Origin: Nitratireductor sp. XY-223
GTDB taxonomy: Bacteria; Pseudomonadota; Alphaproteobacteria; Rhizobiales; Rhizobiaceae
Assembly: GCF_004959855.1 (NCBI RefSeq)
Contig: NZ_SPNT01000006.1
Location: 1-64,000, forward strand
Length of the DNA stretch: 64,000 nt
Direction: 5' to 3'
Shown here in pieces: positions 16,767 through 26,297 of the stretch (its first letter is position 1; each line of letters starts with the position of its first letter). Under the pieces are notes generated by a model. It did not search any database. It was not told the DNA's origin and worked only from the letters and a program-made list of their open reading frames with translations. Position numbers and translations under genes: made by a program.

Positions 16767-17480
16767 TCACACCCACTCGACCTTTGACGAAAAAATGTAT
16801 CCGGCCCCGTAGACGGTTCTTATCAATGTCGGAGATTTTGAATCGTCGCCCAGCTTTTTTCTCAATCGGGAAATGCGGGCATCGACGCTGCGGTCCAGCG
16901 GGTCCTCATCGCTTGTCCGGATGTGGTCCATCAACTGGCTTCGGCTCAGGACGCGGCCGGTCGATTTCACAAATATTTCAAGAAGGCGCGTCTCCGAGGC
17001 ACTCAGGTCTGACTCCATCCCTGCGCGATCGCGCAATGTGCAACTCTGGAAATTCGCTTCCCAGCCGGCGAATCTCGCGGTCTTTTGCGCCTTCGCGCCT
17101 CCATCCGGTTCAAACTGTCTGGACCGCCGCAGAACCGCACGAACCCGCGCAAGCAGCTCTCGCGGCTCGAACGGCTTGACAACATAGTCATCCGCACCGA
17201 CTTCCAGTCCGATGATCTTGTCCGTGAGGCTGCTTCTTCCGGTGACCACGATTGAGGGGATGTTGCTGACCCGCAGATACTCGGTAACCACACTCAGCCC
17301 ATCGCCATCCGGCAGCGACAGATCGACAAGACAAAGATCCGGCGTCTGCCGCTTCAACCGGTTCAGGAAACTCCCGCGCCGCGAAAACGCTTCGATGGTG
17401 AAACCTTCATTCTTCAACGTGCGCGAGATCACCAGGGCAATGTCGGCGTCGTCCTCAAGAACGTAGATGAGCGGTTTCAT
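16767..17480 (-). CDS. OmpR-family response regulator
   Basis: A 237-residue two-component regulator. The receiver domain (about 1-120) has the acidic pair Asp10/Asp11, phospho-acceptor Asp53, Thr80 and Lys102. A C-terminal winged helix follows, with SASETRLLEIFVKSTGRVLSR, SVDARISRLRKKL and IRTVYGAGYIF. It overlaps the upstream hybrid kinase as ATGA, so the two are co-translated partners. It probably binds the repeated 27-bp element in front of the transporter operon and in the kinase/ligase gap; that is inferred from position. Confidence 0.92.
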   Translation of the reverse strand: MKPLIYVLEDDADIALVISRTLKNEGFTIEAFSRRGSFLNRLKRQTPDLCLVDLSLPDGDGLSVVTEYLRVSNIPSIVVTGRSSLTDKIIGLEVGADDYVVKPFEPRELLARVRAVLRRSRQFEPDGGAKAQKTARFAGWEANFQSCTLRDRAGMESDLSASETRLLEIFVKSTGRVLSRSQLMDHIRTSDEDPLDRSVDARISRLRKKLGDDSKSPTLIRTVYGAGYIFSSKVEWV

Positions 17481-19441
17481 CGTGCCGCCTTCACGCTCTT
17501 CATGCCGACTGAATCGGAGCCGGTCAGCGCGGCGATGAGCTCGGCATCCGAAAAGGGCTTACGAAGCATCGAAACGGAGTCCGGCGCATGTGCCAGGTGG
17601 TCCGTCTTGTCCATGTTTCCGCTCATCAGGACAATGGGAATGGCGGGATGGCTTTGGCGCGCGAGCCGGGCAAGTTCTGCACCGTCGACGGATCCGGGCA
17701 TGATGACGTCGGTGAGGATGGCATCCAGCTCCTCGATAACGTCAAGCAGCTCGACAGCCGCATCCGCGTTTTCGGCCTCGACGGTAGAATATCCCAGACC
17801 GGTCAATTGACGACGGACAACCCTTCTGACCTCCGCGTCGTCTTCCACCAGGAGGATGAGGGGTTTCTTCCCGGCATCCGGCATTTCGATTTCCCCGGCG
17901 ACTTGCGCGGGTGCGGCAGGGTGCTCCTCCGTCGTTGGCAACAGGATCGTGAAAGTCGACCCGTTTCCGGGCTCGCTTTCGACCCAGATTGTGCCGTTGG
18001 ACTGCCGAACAAAACCATAGACCAGTGCTAGACCGAGACCAGAACCGCCGACTTCACCTTTTGACGTATGAAAGGGCTCGAAGATCTGATCCGACTCCTC
18101 TTGAGTCATTCCGGAACCGGTGTCGACAATCGCAATGCGCAAATACCGGCCAGCCGAGATGCGCAGGACCGCCGCCTCATCGTCCATCAATTCATAGATG
18201 CCGCTCGACAGTGTTATCCGACCGCTTCCGTCAATTGCATCTCTTGCGTTGACGACAATGTTCAACAGGGCGGTCTCAAGTTCGGAAACGTCGACGAGAA
18301 CACGGGCGCCGTCCGCATCCAGGCGCAGGTCTATTTCTATGTTCTCGGGTATCGAACTGCGGAGAAGCTCGACAAGTCCCGAAACCGTCTCGTCGGCAAC
18401 GACCGGCCGGGGATTGATGGGTTTCTTTCGCGCGATGTTGAGCAGACGCTCCGTAAGGCCGGAACCGCGGCGAGCCGCCGAGATCGCGGGAACCAGGAAT
18501 TCATCGCGCAGCTTGTCGTCCTCAAGGCGCTCCTCCATCGGCACCAAATTGCCGAGAATGATGGCGAGCAGATTGTTGAAGTCATGGGATATGCCGCTCG
18601 ACAGCCGCCCAAGCGCGTCCATCTTTTGAGACCTCAGAAGCGCTGACGTGGCGGCTTTGGTCCGCGTGACATCGACGCTGACAATATAAAAACTGGCCGA
18701 CTCATCTTCTTGCGCCCGCTCGGGCCGCAGAAAAGTCCGGACATCACGAACCCGGTTGTTGCGCATGCGGACCTTCATCTCGAAATCCACGACCTTGCCG
18801 CGTTGCGCCGGCTCGAAGAACTTCTTCGCGATGGCCATTGTCTCCGGATGCAGGACATCGTTGCAGTTCATTCCGACGATCTCGTCGGCCGTCAATCCAT
18901 AGGCGCGGGCGAATTTCCGATTGGCAAACAGAATGTTCATATCGCTGTCGACACGGGCGATGCCCGCGGGGACTTCATCGGCGATCAGTTGCAATCGCGC
19001 CTGGCTCCGACGCAGCTCGCGTGTCCGTTCCGCAGCCTGCCGCTCAAGCTCGCGCTCGCGTTTCTTTTGTATGGTGATGTCGGTGTATATCGAAACGAAT
19101 CCGCCATGCGGCAGCGGCGAACCATAGACCTCGATAATCGTTCCGTCGGGACGTTCGCGCTCAAGGTGGTGTTTTTCGAACCGTTTCGCCGCCGCGACCC
19201 GTTCGGCCACGAGCTCCTCGACATCACCCGAGCCGTATTCTCCTATTTCGGCATTATACCGCATGAAGGACTCGAAATCGGCGCCCACGAAGGCAAGTTC
19301 CCTCGGGAACTCAAGCAGTTCCAGAAACCTGTCGTTCCAGAAAACGAGCCGAAGATGCTCGTCAAAAATGGTTATGCCCTGATTGATATGCTGAAATCCT
19401 TCCCAGGCATATCGGGAGTGCAGGTCTGATCGAGGATCCAC
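17477..19441 (-). CDS. PAS-domain hybrid histidine kinase
   Basis: A 654-residue soluble sensor kinase with no membrane segment. Order: PAS (about 10-125, QGITIFDEHLRLVFWN), a short coiled coil (125-150), second PAS/PAC (about 151-262), HisKA with His286 in SSGISHDFNN, HATPase with Asn398, DTGSGM at 440-445 and GSGLGLA at 466-472, then a C-terminal receiver with Asp578 and Lys628. The start is GTG with GGAAG about ten bases upstream. The cytoplasmic PAS sensors imply an internal signal, perhaps the imported acid or its CoA ester. It overlaps the response-regulator gene and is divergent from the acyl-CoA synthetase. Confidence 0.92.
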   Translation of the reverse strand: MDPRSDLHSRYAWEGFQHINQGITIFDEHLRLVFWNDRFLELLEFPRELAFVGADFESFMRYNAEIGEYGSGDVEELVAERVAAAKRFEKHHLERERPDGTIIEVYGSPLPHGGFVSIYTDITIQKKRERELERQAAERTRELRRSQARLQLIADEVPAGIARVDSDMNILFANRKFARAYGLTADEIVGMNCNDVLHPETMAIAKKFFEPAQRGKVVDFEMKVRMRNNRVRDVRTFLRPERAQEDESASFYIVSVDVTRTKAATSALLRSQKMDALGRLSSGISHDFNNLLAIILGNLVPMEERLEDDKLRDEFLVPAISAARRGSGLTERLLNIARKKPINPRPVVADETVSGLVELLRSSIPENIEIDLRLDADGARVLVDVSELETALLNIVVNARDAIDGSGRITLSSGIYELMDDEAAVLRISAGRYLRIAIVDTGSGMTQEESDQIFEPFHTSKGEVGGSGLGLALVYGFVRQSNGTIWVESEPGNGSTFTILLPTTEEHPAAPAQVAGEIEMPDAGKKPLILLVEDDAEVRRVVRRQLTGLGYSTVEAENADAAVELLDVIEELDAILTDVIMPGSVDGAELARLARQSHPAIPIVLMSGNMDKTDHLAHAPDSVSMLRKPFSDAELIAALTGSDSVGMKSVKAAR

Positions 19442-19516
19442 TGTTTTTCTTCCAGCCGGTTGCTCAAGTCCATAATAACAAGAGAAAATCTCTCAAGGCT
19501 CGAAAATTCTGCCCGT

Positions 19517-19543
19517 GTCACAATTGCGTACATTTCGCGCAAA
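19517..19543 (+). promoter_or_regulatory. 27-bp element in the kinase/acyl-CoA synthetase divergent region
   Basis: GTCACAATTGCGTAC, then A, then TTTCGCGCAAA, matching 26 of 27 bases of the element at 16672-16698 in inverse orientation. It lies 53 bases before the ligase start and 75 bases from the kinase start, so it could control both directions. TTTCGCGCAAA is a near palindrome. Confidence 0.7.
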
Positions 19544-19596
19544 GTCTGACAACACCATGCTGGGAAAACCTCCCGCGGGACCCGGGAGGAACTCGT

Positions 19597-21240
19597 ATGT
19601 CTGCATCATCCAGAAAGCCCAATATCTTCGAGATCGGACTGGACGCCAACGAGGCCAATTACGCGCCGCTCTCACCTTTGAGTTTTATCGAGCGTGCCGC
19701 GCATATCCATCCGGATGCGCTGGCTGTCGTTCACGGCGATGTACGAAGATCCTGGTCGCAAACCTACGATCGGACCCGGATGCTGGCCTCCGCTCTGGTC
19801 GGGCACGGAATATCCAAAGGCGACACGGTATCCGTCATTGCCGCCAATATTCCCGAGCTTTTGGAAGCCCATTTCGGCATACCGATGGCGGGCGCGGTGC
19901 TGAACGCTATAAACACGCGCCTCGACGCGGAAGCGATTGCCTTCATACTCGATCACGCCGAAACCAGGGTCTTCATGGTTGATCCGGAATTCTCCGAGGT
20001 CGCCAGAAAGGCAATCGGCATGTCGGAGAAGAAAGACCGCCTGGTTATCGACATCGAAGATCCCAGTTTCGCGGGCGGTGAAAGGATCGGGTCGCTGACC
20101 TACGAGGAATTCCTGCAACACGGTCGCGCGGACTTCGAATGGGAACTTCCGGACAGCGAATGGGACGCGATAACGCTGAACTACACGTCCGGCACGACGG
20201 GCAATCCAAAGGGCGTCGTCTATCACCACAGAGGCGCACATCTCAACGCACTCGCGCACATCGTCGACTGGGGCATGCCGCATCACAGCGTCTATTTGTG
20301 GACACTGCCGATGTTCCACTGCAATGGGTGGTGCTTTCCCTGGACGATCGCGGCAAACGCCGGTGTCAATGTGTGTCTTCGCGCTGTTCGGGAGGAGCCG
20401 ATCTTCCGCCTCATCCGGGATGAGAAGGTCAGTCATTTCTGCGGCGCGCCGATCGTCCTCAACATGCTGGCAAACGCTCCCGGCGTGTCAAAGGACTTTT
20501 CCCACGACGTGAAGGTGATGACCGCGGGCGCGTCTCCGCCGGCCGCCGTGATCGGAAAGATGGAGGCCATGGGGATCGAGGTGACGCATGTCTACGGTCT
20601 CACGGAAGTTTATGGACCTGCGGTCATCAGCGTGTGGAAAGACAAGTGGGACGGACTGACGGGGGATGAGCGCGCGGCGCTCAAGGCGCGTCAGGGTGTG
20701 AGCAATACAGCGCTTGAAGGTCTGATGGTCGCCGATCCGGAGACGTTGGAGCCTGTTCCAAACGATGGCGAGACGCTCGGTGAAATATTCATGCGCGGCA
20801 ACAACGTCATGCGCGGTTATCTCAAGAACCCCGCGGCCACGGAGGATTGTTTCAGGGGCGGATGGTTCGCCTCCGGAGACCTCGGCGTCATGCATCCGGA
20901 CGGATATGTCGAGCTGAAGGACCGGTCCAAGGACATCATCATCTCGGGCGGTGAGAACATCTCGTCCGTAGAGGTCGAGGACGTTCTCTACAAGCATCCC
21001 GCAATTCTCGAGGCCGCGGTTGTTGCGAAGCCGGACGAGAAATGGGGGGAGACACCATGTGCATTTATAACGCTCAAACCCGGTGAAGATGCCGACCCGA
21101 AAGGCATCATCGAATTCTGCCGGTCCAACATGGCAAGATACAAGGCCCCGAAGACGGTCGTTTTCGGTCCACTTCCCAAGACATCGACCGGAAAAATCCA
21201 GAAATTTGTGCTGAGAGAAAAGGCCAGGACAATCGTTTAG
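19597..21240 (+). CDS. AMP-forming acyl-CoA synthetase
   Basis: A 547-residue ANL-superfamily ligase that activates a carboxylic acid with ATP and CoA. The P-loop YTSGTTGNPKG is at 196-206. Later motifs are YGLTEVYGP, WFASGDLGVMHPDGYVELKDRSKDIIISGGENIS and the C-terminal catalytic lysine in PKTSTGKIQK. Length and the N-terminal PLSPLSFIERAA are typical of medium-chain/3-methylmercaptopropionate (DmdB-like) ligases, but the substrate cannot be read from sequence. GGGAGGAACTCGT precedes the ATG. It is divergent from the kinase operon and probably acts on the acid imported by the HAAT transporter. Confidence 0.88.
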   Translation: MSASSRKPNIFEIGLDANEANYAPLSPLSFIERAAHIHPDALAVVHGDVRRSWSQTYDRTRMLASALVGHGISKGDTVSVIAANIPELLEAHFGIPMAGAVLNAINTRLDAEAIAFILDHAETRVFMVDPEFSEVARKAIGMSEKKDRLVIDIEDPSFAGGERIGSLTYEEFLQHGRADFEWELPDSEWDAITLNYTSGTTGNPKGVVYHHRGAHLNALAHIVDWGMPHHSVYLWTLPMFHCNGWCFPWTIAANAGVNVCLRAVREEPIFRLIRDEKVSHFCGAPIVLNMLANAPGVSKDFSHDVKVMTAGASPPAAVIGKMEAMGIEVTHVYGLTEVYGPAVISVWKDKWDGLTGDERAALKARQGVSNTALEGLMVADPETLEPVPNDGETLGEIFMRGNNVMRGYLKNPAATEDCFRGGWFASGDLGVMHPDGYVELKDRSKDIIISGGENISSVEVEDVLYKHPAILEAAVVAKPDEKWGETPCAFITLKPGEDADPKGIIEFCRSNMARYKAPKTVVFGPLPKTSTGKIQKFVLREKARTIV

Positions 21241-21302
21241 GCGAGAGATTCCTCCCTGCGGCAGCTCGGGGCGGTCAACGCCACCGGCAGCCAATTGGCG
21301 CT

Positions 21303-22679
21303 TTAACCCGCCCCCAGCACCTCCACGACCGCTCTTGCGGTCTTGTCGACAATAATGTCCGCCTCTTCGCGGCTCAGGCACAGCGGCGGCGCAAAGCCGA
21401 GAATATCGCCCTGCGGCATGGCGCGTGCGATGACGCCGTGGTCGAACAGGGCCGCGGCGACCGACGGGCCGACCTTCCGGCCGGGGTCGAAGAAGCGGCG
21501 GTCGGCCCTGTCCTCGACGAATTCCACCGCACACAGCATGCCTTCGCCCCGGACTTCCCCCACATTCGGGTGCCCTGACAGGGCCTCGCGCATGGTCGAA
21601 TTCAGGTAGGCGCCGGTCTGGCCGGCGTTCATGACCAATCCAAGCCGGTCGATCAGGTCGAGATTTGCGATGCCTGCCGCAGCCCCGACTGGGTGTGCCG
21701 AATAGGTCCAGCCATGGCCGATCGGCCCGTTTTCGTCGGTTCCTTCCTCCAGGATTGTCCATACGGTGTCCGACACGATTGAACCGGAAAGCGGCGCATA
21801 GGCGGAGGTCAGGCCCTTGGCAACCGTTATGATATCGGGCTCAAGTCCATAGTGTGCCGAACCGAACATCGTTCCCAGGCGCCCGAAACCGGTGACGACC
21901 TCGTCGGCAATCAGCAGAATGTCGTGCTCCCTAAGAACCGACTGGACCGCCGGCCAATAGCCTTCGGGCGGCGGCACGATGCCGCCTGTGCCAAGCACCG
22001 GTTCGCCGATAAAGGCCGCGATTGTCTCGGCTCCCTCGCGCGCGATCAGCGCTTCCAGCTCCTCGACGCAGTGATTGACAAAATTGCCTTCCGACATCGC
22101 GGGATCGGGGCACCGGAAGAAATAGGGCGCCTCGGTATGCAGGACCTGATCAAGCGGCAGGTCGAACTTCTTGTGGAACAGCTCAAGGCCGGTCAGCGAT
22201 CCGGTCATCAGACCGGATCCGTGGTAGCCGCGCCAGCGCGATATGATCTTCTTCTTTTCCGGTCTGCCGAGAATATTGTTGTAGTACCAGACAAGCTTGA
22301 TGTTGGTTTCGTTGGCGTCCGAGCCGGACAGCCCGAAATAGACATGGTTCAAACGCGCCGGCGCGCGCTCGGCGATCATCTTCGCCAGCGTAATGGAGGC
22401 CTCGGTCCCGTGACCCACATAGGCGTGGTAGTAGGCCAGCTCGCGCGCCTGGTCCGCGATCGCATCGGCAATCTCCCGCCGCCCGTAGCCGACATTGACA
22501 CAATAGAGCCCGGCGAAGGCGTCAAGCAGGCGCTTGCCGTTGCGGTCTTCGATGTAGACGCCGTCGCCGCCTGTGATTATCCTGTTGGCCGCTTCGCCGC
22601 GGGCGAACTGCCCGAGATGGGTCGACGGGTGAAAGAAGTGGTCGCGGTCCCACTGGTCGAGATGATCGTTCTTCAGCAT
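21303..22679 (-). CDS. doeD: Class III aminotransferase, probable L-2,4-diaminobutyrate transaminase of ectoine degradation
   Basis: A PLP enzyme of 458 residues with the class III pattern [15 protein letters not shown] and the Schiff-base lysine in [14 protein letters not shown]. Motifs [22 protein letters not shown] and [10 protein letters not shown] fit the omega-amino-acid:pyruvate group. In ectoine degradation the final enzymes are a transaminase making aspartate semialdehyde from diaminobutyrate and a dehydrogenase making aspartate. The neighbouring dehydrogenase and AsnC regulator match the asuR-ssd-atf tail of the Ruegeria ectoine cluster. GAGGAAATAA precedes the start. Confidence 0.85.
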   Translation of the reverse strand: MLKNDHLDQWDRDHFFHPSTHLGQFARGEAANRIITGGDGVYIEDRNGKRLLDAFAGLYCVNVGYGRREIADAIADQARELAYYHAYVGHGTEASITLAKMIAERAPARLNHVYFGLSGSDANETNIKLVWYYNNILGRPEKKKIISRWRGYHGSGLMTGSLTGLELFHKKFDLPLDQVLHTEAPYFFRCPDPAMSEGNFVNHCVEELEALIAREGAETIAAFIGEPVLGTGGIVPPPEGYWPAVQSVLREHDILLIADEVVTGFGRLGTMFGSAHYGLEPDIITVAKGLTSAYAPLSGSIVSDTVWTILEEGTDENGPIGHGWTYSAHPVGAAAGIANLDLIDRLGLVMNAGQTGAYLNSTMREALSGHPNVGEVRGEGMLCAVEFVEDRADRRFFDPGRKVGPSVAAALFDHGVIARAMPQGDILGFAPPLCLSREEADIIVDKTARAVVEVLGAG

Positions 22680-22688
22680 TTTATTTCC

Positions 22689-24173
22689 TCAGCTCCAGTC
22701 GCGGCAGACATATTTGACATCGGTGAACGCCTCGAGGCCGAGGCGTGATCCTTCCCGGCCGAGGCCGGACTGTTTCATGCCGCCAAAGGGAATCGGCGCG
22801 CCCGTGACCTTAGTCCGGTTGACCGCCACCATGCCGAACTGCAGCGTCCGGCTAGCGCGGTAGATCCGCCTCGGATCCTGGGTGTGAAGATAGGCGACAA
22901 GGCCGTATTCCGTGTCGTTCGCGCGCTGCAGGACTTCGTCCTCATTGTCGAATGGGGCAATCGCGGCGACGGGCCCAAAGGTCTCCTCACGCATGATGCG
23001 TGCATCGGTGGGCACGTCGGCAAGCACGGTCGGCTTGAAAAACAGCCCGTCGTCGCCATGCCGGCCGCCGCCGGTCAGAACCCGGGCGCCCCGTTCGACG
23101 GCGTCGCCGACCTGTTCTTCCTGCTTTGCGAGGGCCTTGCCGTTCATCAGCGGGCCGATATCGGGATCGTCCAGCCCGGGCCCGATGGTCAGGTGTTCCG
23201 TCCTTTCAGCGAACAAGGCACAGAATTTTTCATAGACCGGCCGCTCGACAAAAAACCGGTTCGCGCCGAGACAGTCCTGGCCGGAGGTCGCGAATTTTGC
23301 CTTGACGGCCTCGTCCACCGCGCGGTCGAGATCGGCGTCGCTAAAGACGATGAAGGGTGCGTGCCCGCCCAGCTCGAGCACCAGGCGTTTCACCGTTTGG
23401 GCGGCCTGCGCGTAAAGCAGCTTGCCGATCCCGGTCGAACCGGTGAACGAAATCGCGCGCACGCGCGGGTCCGACATCCACGGCTCCACGACCCTCGAAG
23501 CGGAGCCGGTCACCACATTAAAGGCGCCGGCGGGAAAGCCTGCCCGCTCGGCGAGTTCGGCAATTGCGAGCGCTGAAAACGGCGTCTCGCTCGAAGGATG
23601 CGCAACCACCGTGCAGCCTGCCGCAAGGGCGGCTGCCGCCTTGCGCGTCAGCATGGCGGATGGGAAGTTCCACGGCGTGATCAGCGCCGCCACGCCGACC
23701 GGCTCGCGCCACAGTTCGACCTCGGCATCGGGAAGATGCGAGGTGACGCTCTCGATGTTCGGACGCCTGGCTTCCTCGGCGAAGAATTCGACGAAGGACG
23801 CGCCGTAGTCGATTTCGCCGCGTGCCTCGGAAATCGGCTTGCCTTGCTCCAGCGTCATGATGCGCGCCAGATCTTCCTTGCTTTCCCGGATCAACTCGAA
23901 CCAGCGGCGCAACATGGCGCTGCGCTGCTGCGGCAACAGCGAAGACCATCGCGCAAAACAAGCCTCTGCGGCGTCGACGGCGTTCACGCTGTCGGCAGCG
24001 GTTAGCGAAGCGACGTCGCCCAAATGCACGCCGTCCACCGGATTGGTGACGGCGAAAGTCTCGCCGCCGCTGCCGGCGGTCCACCGCCCGTTCACATAGG
24101 CGAAACTGCGCAACAGCGTGGGACGGGAAAGGTCCCAGGGAACCTTGGGGCGTTCAGCAAGCGTGTCCGACAT
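22689..24173 (-). CDS. doeC: Aldehyde dehydrogenase, probable aspartate-semialdehyde dehydrogenase of ectoine degradation
   Basis: A 494-residue NAD(P)-dependent aldehyde dehydrogenase of the succinate-semialdehyde group. Visible motifs: the PWNFPSAMLTRKAAAALAAGC cofactor segment, FTGSTGIGK, the catalytic-base segment LELGGHAPFIVF and the nucleophile in SGQDCLGANR. The C-terminus FGGMKQSGLGREGSRLGLEAF is typical of GabD. Context suggests oxidation of L-aspartate semialdehyde from the adjacent transaminase to aspartate. The two genes are nine bases apart. Succinate semialdehyde remains a possible substrate. Confidence 0.87.
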   Translation of the reverse strand: MSDTLAERPKVPWDLSRPTLLRSFAYVNGRWTAGSGGETFAVTNPVDGVHLGDVASLTAADSVNAVDAAEACFARWSSLLPQQRSAMLRRWFELIRESKEDLARIMTLEQGKPISEARGEIDYGASFVEFFAEEARRPNIESVTSHLPDAEVELWREPVGVAALITPWNFPSAMLTRKAAAALAAGCTVVAHPSSETPFSALAIAELAERAGFPAGAFNVVTGSASRVVEPWMSDPRVRAISFTGSTGIGKLLYAQAAQTVKRLVLELGGHAPFIVFSDADLDRAVDEAVKAKFATSGQDCLGANRFFVERPVYEKFCALFAERTEHLTIGPGLDDPDIGPLMNGKALAKQEEQVGDAVERGARVLTGGGRHGDDGLFFKPTVLADVPTDARIMREETFGPVAAIAPFDNEDEVLQRANDTEYGLVAYLHTQDPRRIYRASRTLQFGMVAVNRTKVTGAPIPFGGMKQSGLGREGSRLGLEAFTDVKYVCRDWS

Positions 24174-24253
24174 GGGGTTTCTCGCGCTGGAGGGATTTGG
24201 CGCAGATTAGCCGTGATGGCGCAGAGGATTCGTTTCAAAATACGGAGGCCGCC

Positions 24254-24268
24254 AAGACGAAACGTCTT
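24254..24268. terminator. Small hairpin between the AsnC regulator and the dehydrogenase
   Basis: AAGACG (24254-24259), loop AAA, CGTCTT (24263-24268). A T-run follows only on the plus strand, whereas the genes read leftward, so it is not a standard terminator for them. The rest of the 24174-24287 gap shows nothing else. Confidence 0.25.
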
Positions 24269-24287
24269 TTGTTGCCTTCCAATTCCG

Positions 24288-24788
24288 TCAGTCCTTCTCC
24301 GCCAGCGTTGGCAGCAGGATGTCGAACGGCGGCATTGGCGATGCCTTGACCGGCTTGGTGACGATATAGCTGAAATAGCGCGCGAGGCCGGTTCCGCTTT
24401 CCAGGAGGGTGTCAATCAGCCGCTGATAGGTGTCGATGTCGCGCGTGATCACCTGAAGCAGGTAGTCGTACCCGCCCCCGATCGCCCAGCAAGAGGTTAT
24501 TTCGTCGTGGCGTGCCACGGCCCTTTCAAAGGTCTGAAAAGTTTCGGCCCGGTGGTTTTCCAGTTCCGCCATGACGAAAACCGAAACATGCGATGCGATG
24601 CGCTTGAGTTCGATCTTGGCGCCGTAACCGGATATGACGCCTGCCTTTTCCAGGCGGTTGAGCCGTTCCCAGCAGGGTGTCGCCGACAAATTCACCTTCT
24701 GCGCCAGCGCGGCTTTCGACATTCTGCCTTCGCGGGAAAGGGCAGCAAGGATCTTGATATCGCGTGCGTCCAGTTTGACGGTGTTCAT
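24288..24788 (-). CDS. asuR: Lrp/AsnC-family regulator of ectoine catabolism
   Basis: A 166-residue feast/famine regulator. The N-terminal helix-turn-helix reads LDARDIKILAALSREGRMSKAALAQKVNLSATPCWERLNRLEKAGVISGY. A RAM ligand domain follows, with SHVSVFVMAELENH and CWAIGGGYDYLLQVITRD. AsnC-type AsuR/DoeX proteins accompany ectoine degradation genes and respond to pathway amino acids. The ATG at 24788 is chosen; upstream in-frame ATG (24797) and TTG (24800) codons are alternatives and none has a clear ribosome site. It leads the leftward regulator-dehydrogenase-transaminase operon and is divergent from enuR. Confidence 0.87.
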   Translation of the reverse strand: MNTVKLDARDIKILAALSREGRMSKAALAQKVNLSATPCWERLNRLEKAGVISGYGAKIELKRIASHVSVFVMAELENHRAETFQTFERAVARHDEITSCWAIGGGYDYLLQVITRDIDTYQRLIDTLLESGTGLARYFSYIVTKPVKASPMPPFDILLPTLAEKD

Positions 24789-24847
24789 GGCAATCATCAA
24801 TGGGCCAGCATAAACGACTTGTCAATTGTCTCGAAAAAGTCCATCAA

Positions 24848-24861
24848 TAAATCATGACAAT
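24848..24861. promoter_or_regulatory. Conserved motif overlapping the enuR start codon
   Basis: TAAATCATGACAAT spans the enuR ATG (24854-24856). Its exact reverse complement, ATTGTCATGATTTA, occurs upstream of uehA at 26298-26311. A 14-base identity at two control regions of one regulon suggests an EnuR (or AsnC-type) binding site; here it would also allow autorepression by covering the start region. Confidence 0.5.
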
Positions 24862-26242
24862 ATGGCCACCCCGTCCCGAGGACCTGAAGCGTCCCGCCTA
24901 CCGCTCGCTCGCCGAGACCGTTATCCGCGCCATCGAGGAAGGCGAACTGCGCGGCGGCGATCGCCTGCCGACGCATCGCAACCTCGCCTATGATCTCGGT
25001 CTCAGCGTTCAGACGGTGAGCCGCGCCTATGACGAGTTGATCCGGAGGGGCTTTATTGCCGGGGAGGTGGGACGCGGCACCTTCATCAGGTCGGAACGCA
25101 GCGAGACCAGGACACCGTTCCTGCCTGAAAGCCAGCGCGGCGAGATCATCGACTGCTCGATGCTGAAGCCGGTTTTCGAGCCCCTGCACCAGGATGCGAT
25201 GAGCGAGGCCCTGGCGGCCTTGAGCGCCGACATGCCGAGCCCCGTCATCTCGTCCTTCCGTCCGTCGCGGCTGTTGCACCGCTACCGGGAAGCGGCTTTG
25301 AAATGGCTGCGGCTGTGCGGGCTGCGCATGCAGTCCCAGAGCCTGCTGCTGACCAATGGCAACACATCGGCCATGACCATTTCGCTGATGACGGCCGCCA
25401 ATCCCGGCGAACTCGTCGTTACCGAGGAGCTTGGGCATCACACACTCAAACCGCTGGTGCGCTATCTGGGTCTTCGCCTGCGCGGACTGGCCATCGACGA
25501 GGAAGGCATCGTCCCGTCTGCCTTCGCGCAGGCCTGCGACCGGGAGGCTGTGAAAGCGCTTTTCGTCATGCCCACCGGGCTTGCGCCCAAAGCCACGACC
25601 ATGTCCGAGGAACGCCGTTCGGAACTGGTCTCCATCGCCCGTGAACGGGACGTGCTGATTGTCGAAAACGATGCATGGGGTCCGGTTCAGGCCAAGAGGC
25701 CGCCGCCGATTGCGGCGCTTGCCCCCGAGCGCACCTTCTATTTCACCAGCCTGACCAAGTGCATCATGCCCGGGCTGCGCTACGGATTTCTCGTCGTGCC
25801 GGAAACATTCGAGGCCGCCGCGGCGAACCGGCATCTCGTCACCAACTGGATGGTGACGGCCCTGATGGCCGAGATCGGCTCACGATGGATCTCCGATGGC
25901 ACGGCGGAGCGCTTGCTCGATTGGCAAAAGAAGGCCCTCGGACGTCGCAACCGGCTCGCCGCGCGCATTTTTTCGGGGATCCCTTACTGCGGCAGCGAGA
26001 ACGGCATGCATATCTGGCTGCCGCTTCCGCAAAGCTGGACGGAAGAAGAGTTTGTCGCCCATGCGTCGCGCAACGGCGTGGCGGTCGGGCCGGGGTCGTC
26101 CTTCGCGGTGTCCGGGGTCTCGCCGGAGCCCGGCATACGGATCTGCCTCGGGGCTGAATCAATGCAGGACCTGGAAAGGGGCCTGACAATGATCTGTCGC
26201 CTGCTTCGCAGTCAGCCCGAACCGGTCCTGCTCGCTTACTAG
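24854..26242 (+). CDS. enuR: MocR/GntR-type PLP-dependent repressor of ectoine catabolism
   Basis: A 462-residue fusion of a GntR winged helix (about 15-75, GDRLPTHRNLAYDLGLSVQTVSRAYDELIRRGFIAGEVGRGTFI) to an inactive aminotransferase fold (about 110-450). The PLP-binding lysine in FTSLTKCIMPGLRYGF is Lys302, the position reported for Ruegeria pomeroyi EnuR. Known biology: EnuR represses uptake and catabolic genes until PLP reacts with the ectoine breakdown products alpha-ADABA or DABA. It is divergent from the AsnC regulator and followed by the TRAP transporter genes. Confidence 0.93.
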   Translation: MTIWPPRPEDLKRPAYRSLAETVIRAIEEGELRGGDRLPTHRNLAYDLGLSVQTVSRAYDELIRRGFIAGEVGRGTFIRSERSETRTPFLPESQRGEIIDCSMLKPVFEPLHQDAMSEALAALSADMPSPVISSFRPSRLLHRYREAALKWLRLCGLRMQSQSLLLTNGNTSAMTISLMTAANPGELVVTEELGHHTLKPLVRYLGLRLRGLAIDEEGIVPSAFAQACDREAVKALFVMPTGLAPKATTMSEERRSELVSIARERDVLIVENDAWGPVQAKRPPPIAALAPERTFYFTSLTKCIMPGLRYGFLVVPETFEAAAANRHLVTNWMVTALMAEIGSRWISDGTAERLLDWQKKALGRRNRLAARIFSGIPYCGSENGMHIWLPLPQSWTEEEFVAHASRNGVAVGPGSSFAVSGVSPEPGIRICLGAESMQDLERGLTMICRLLRSQPEPVLLAY

Positions 26243-26297
26243 AAATCGCCGTATCCGCCACATCGACGTGTACCGGCAGGGCGCCACGCCTGAAATA

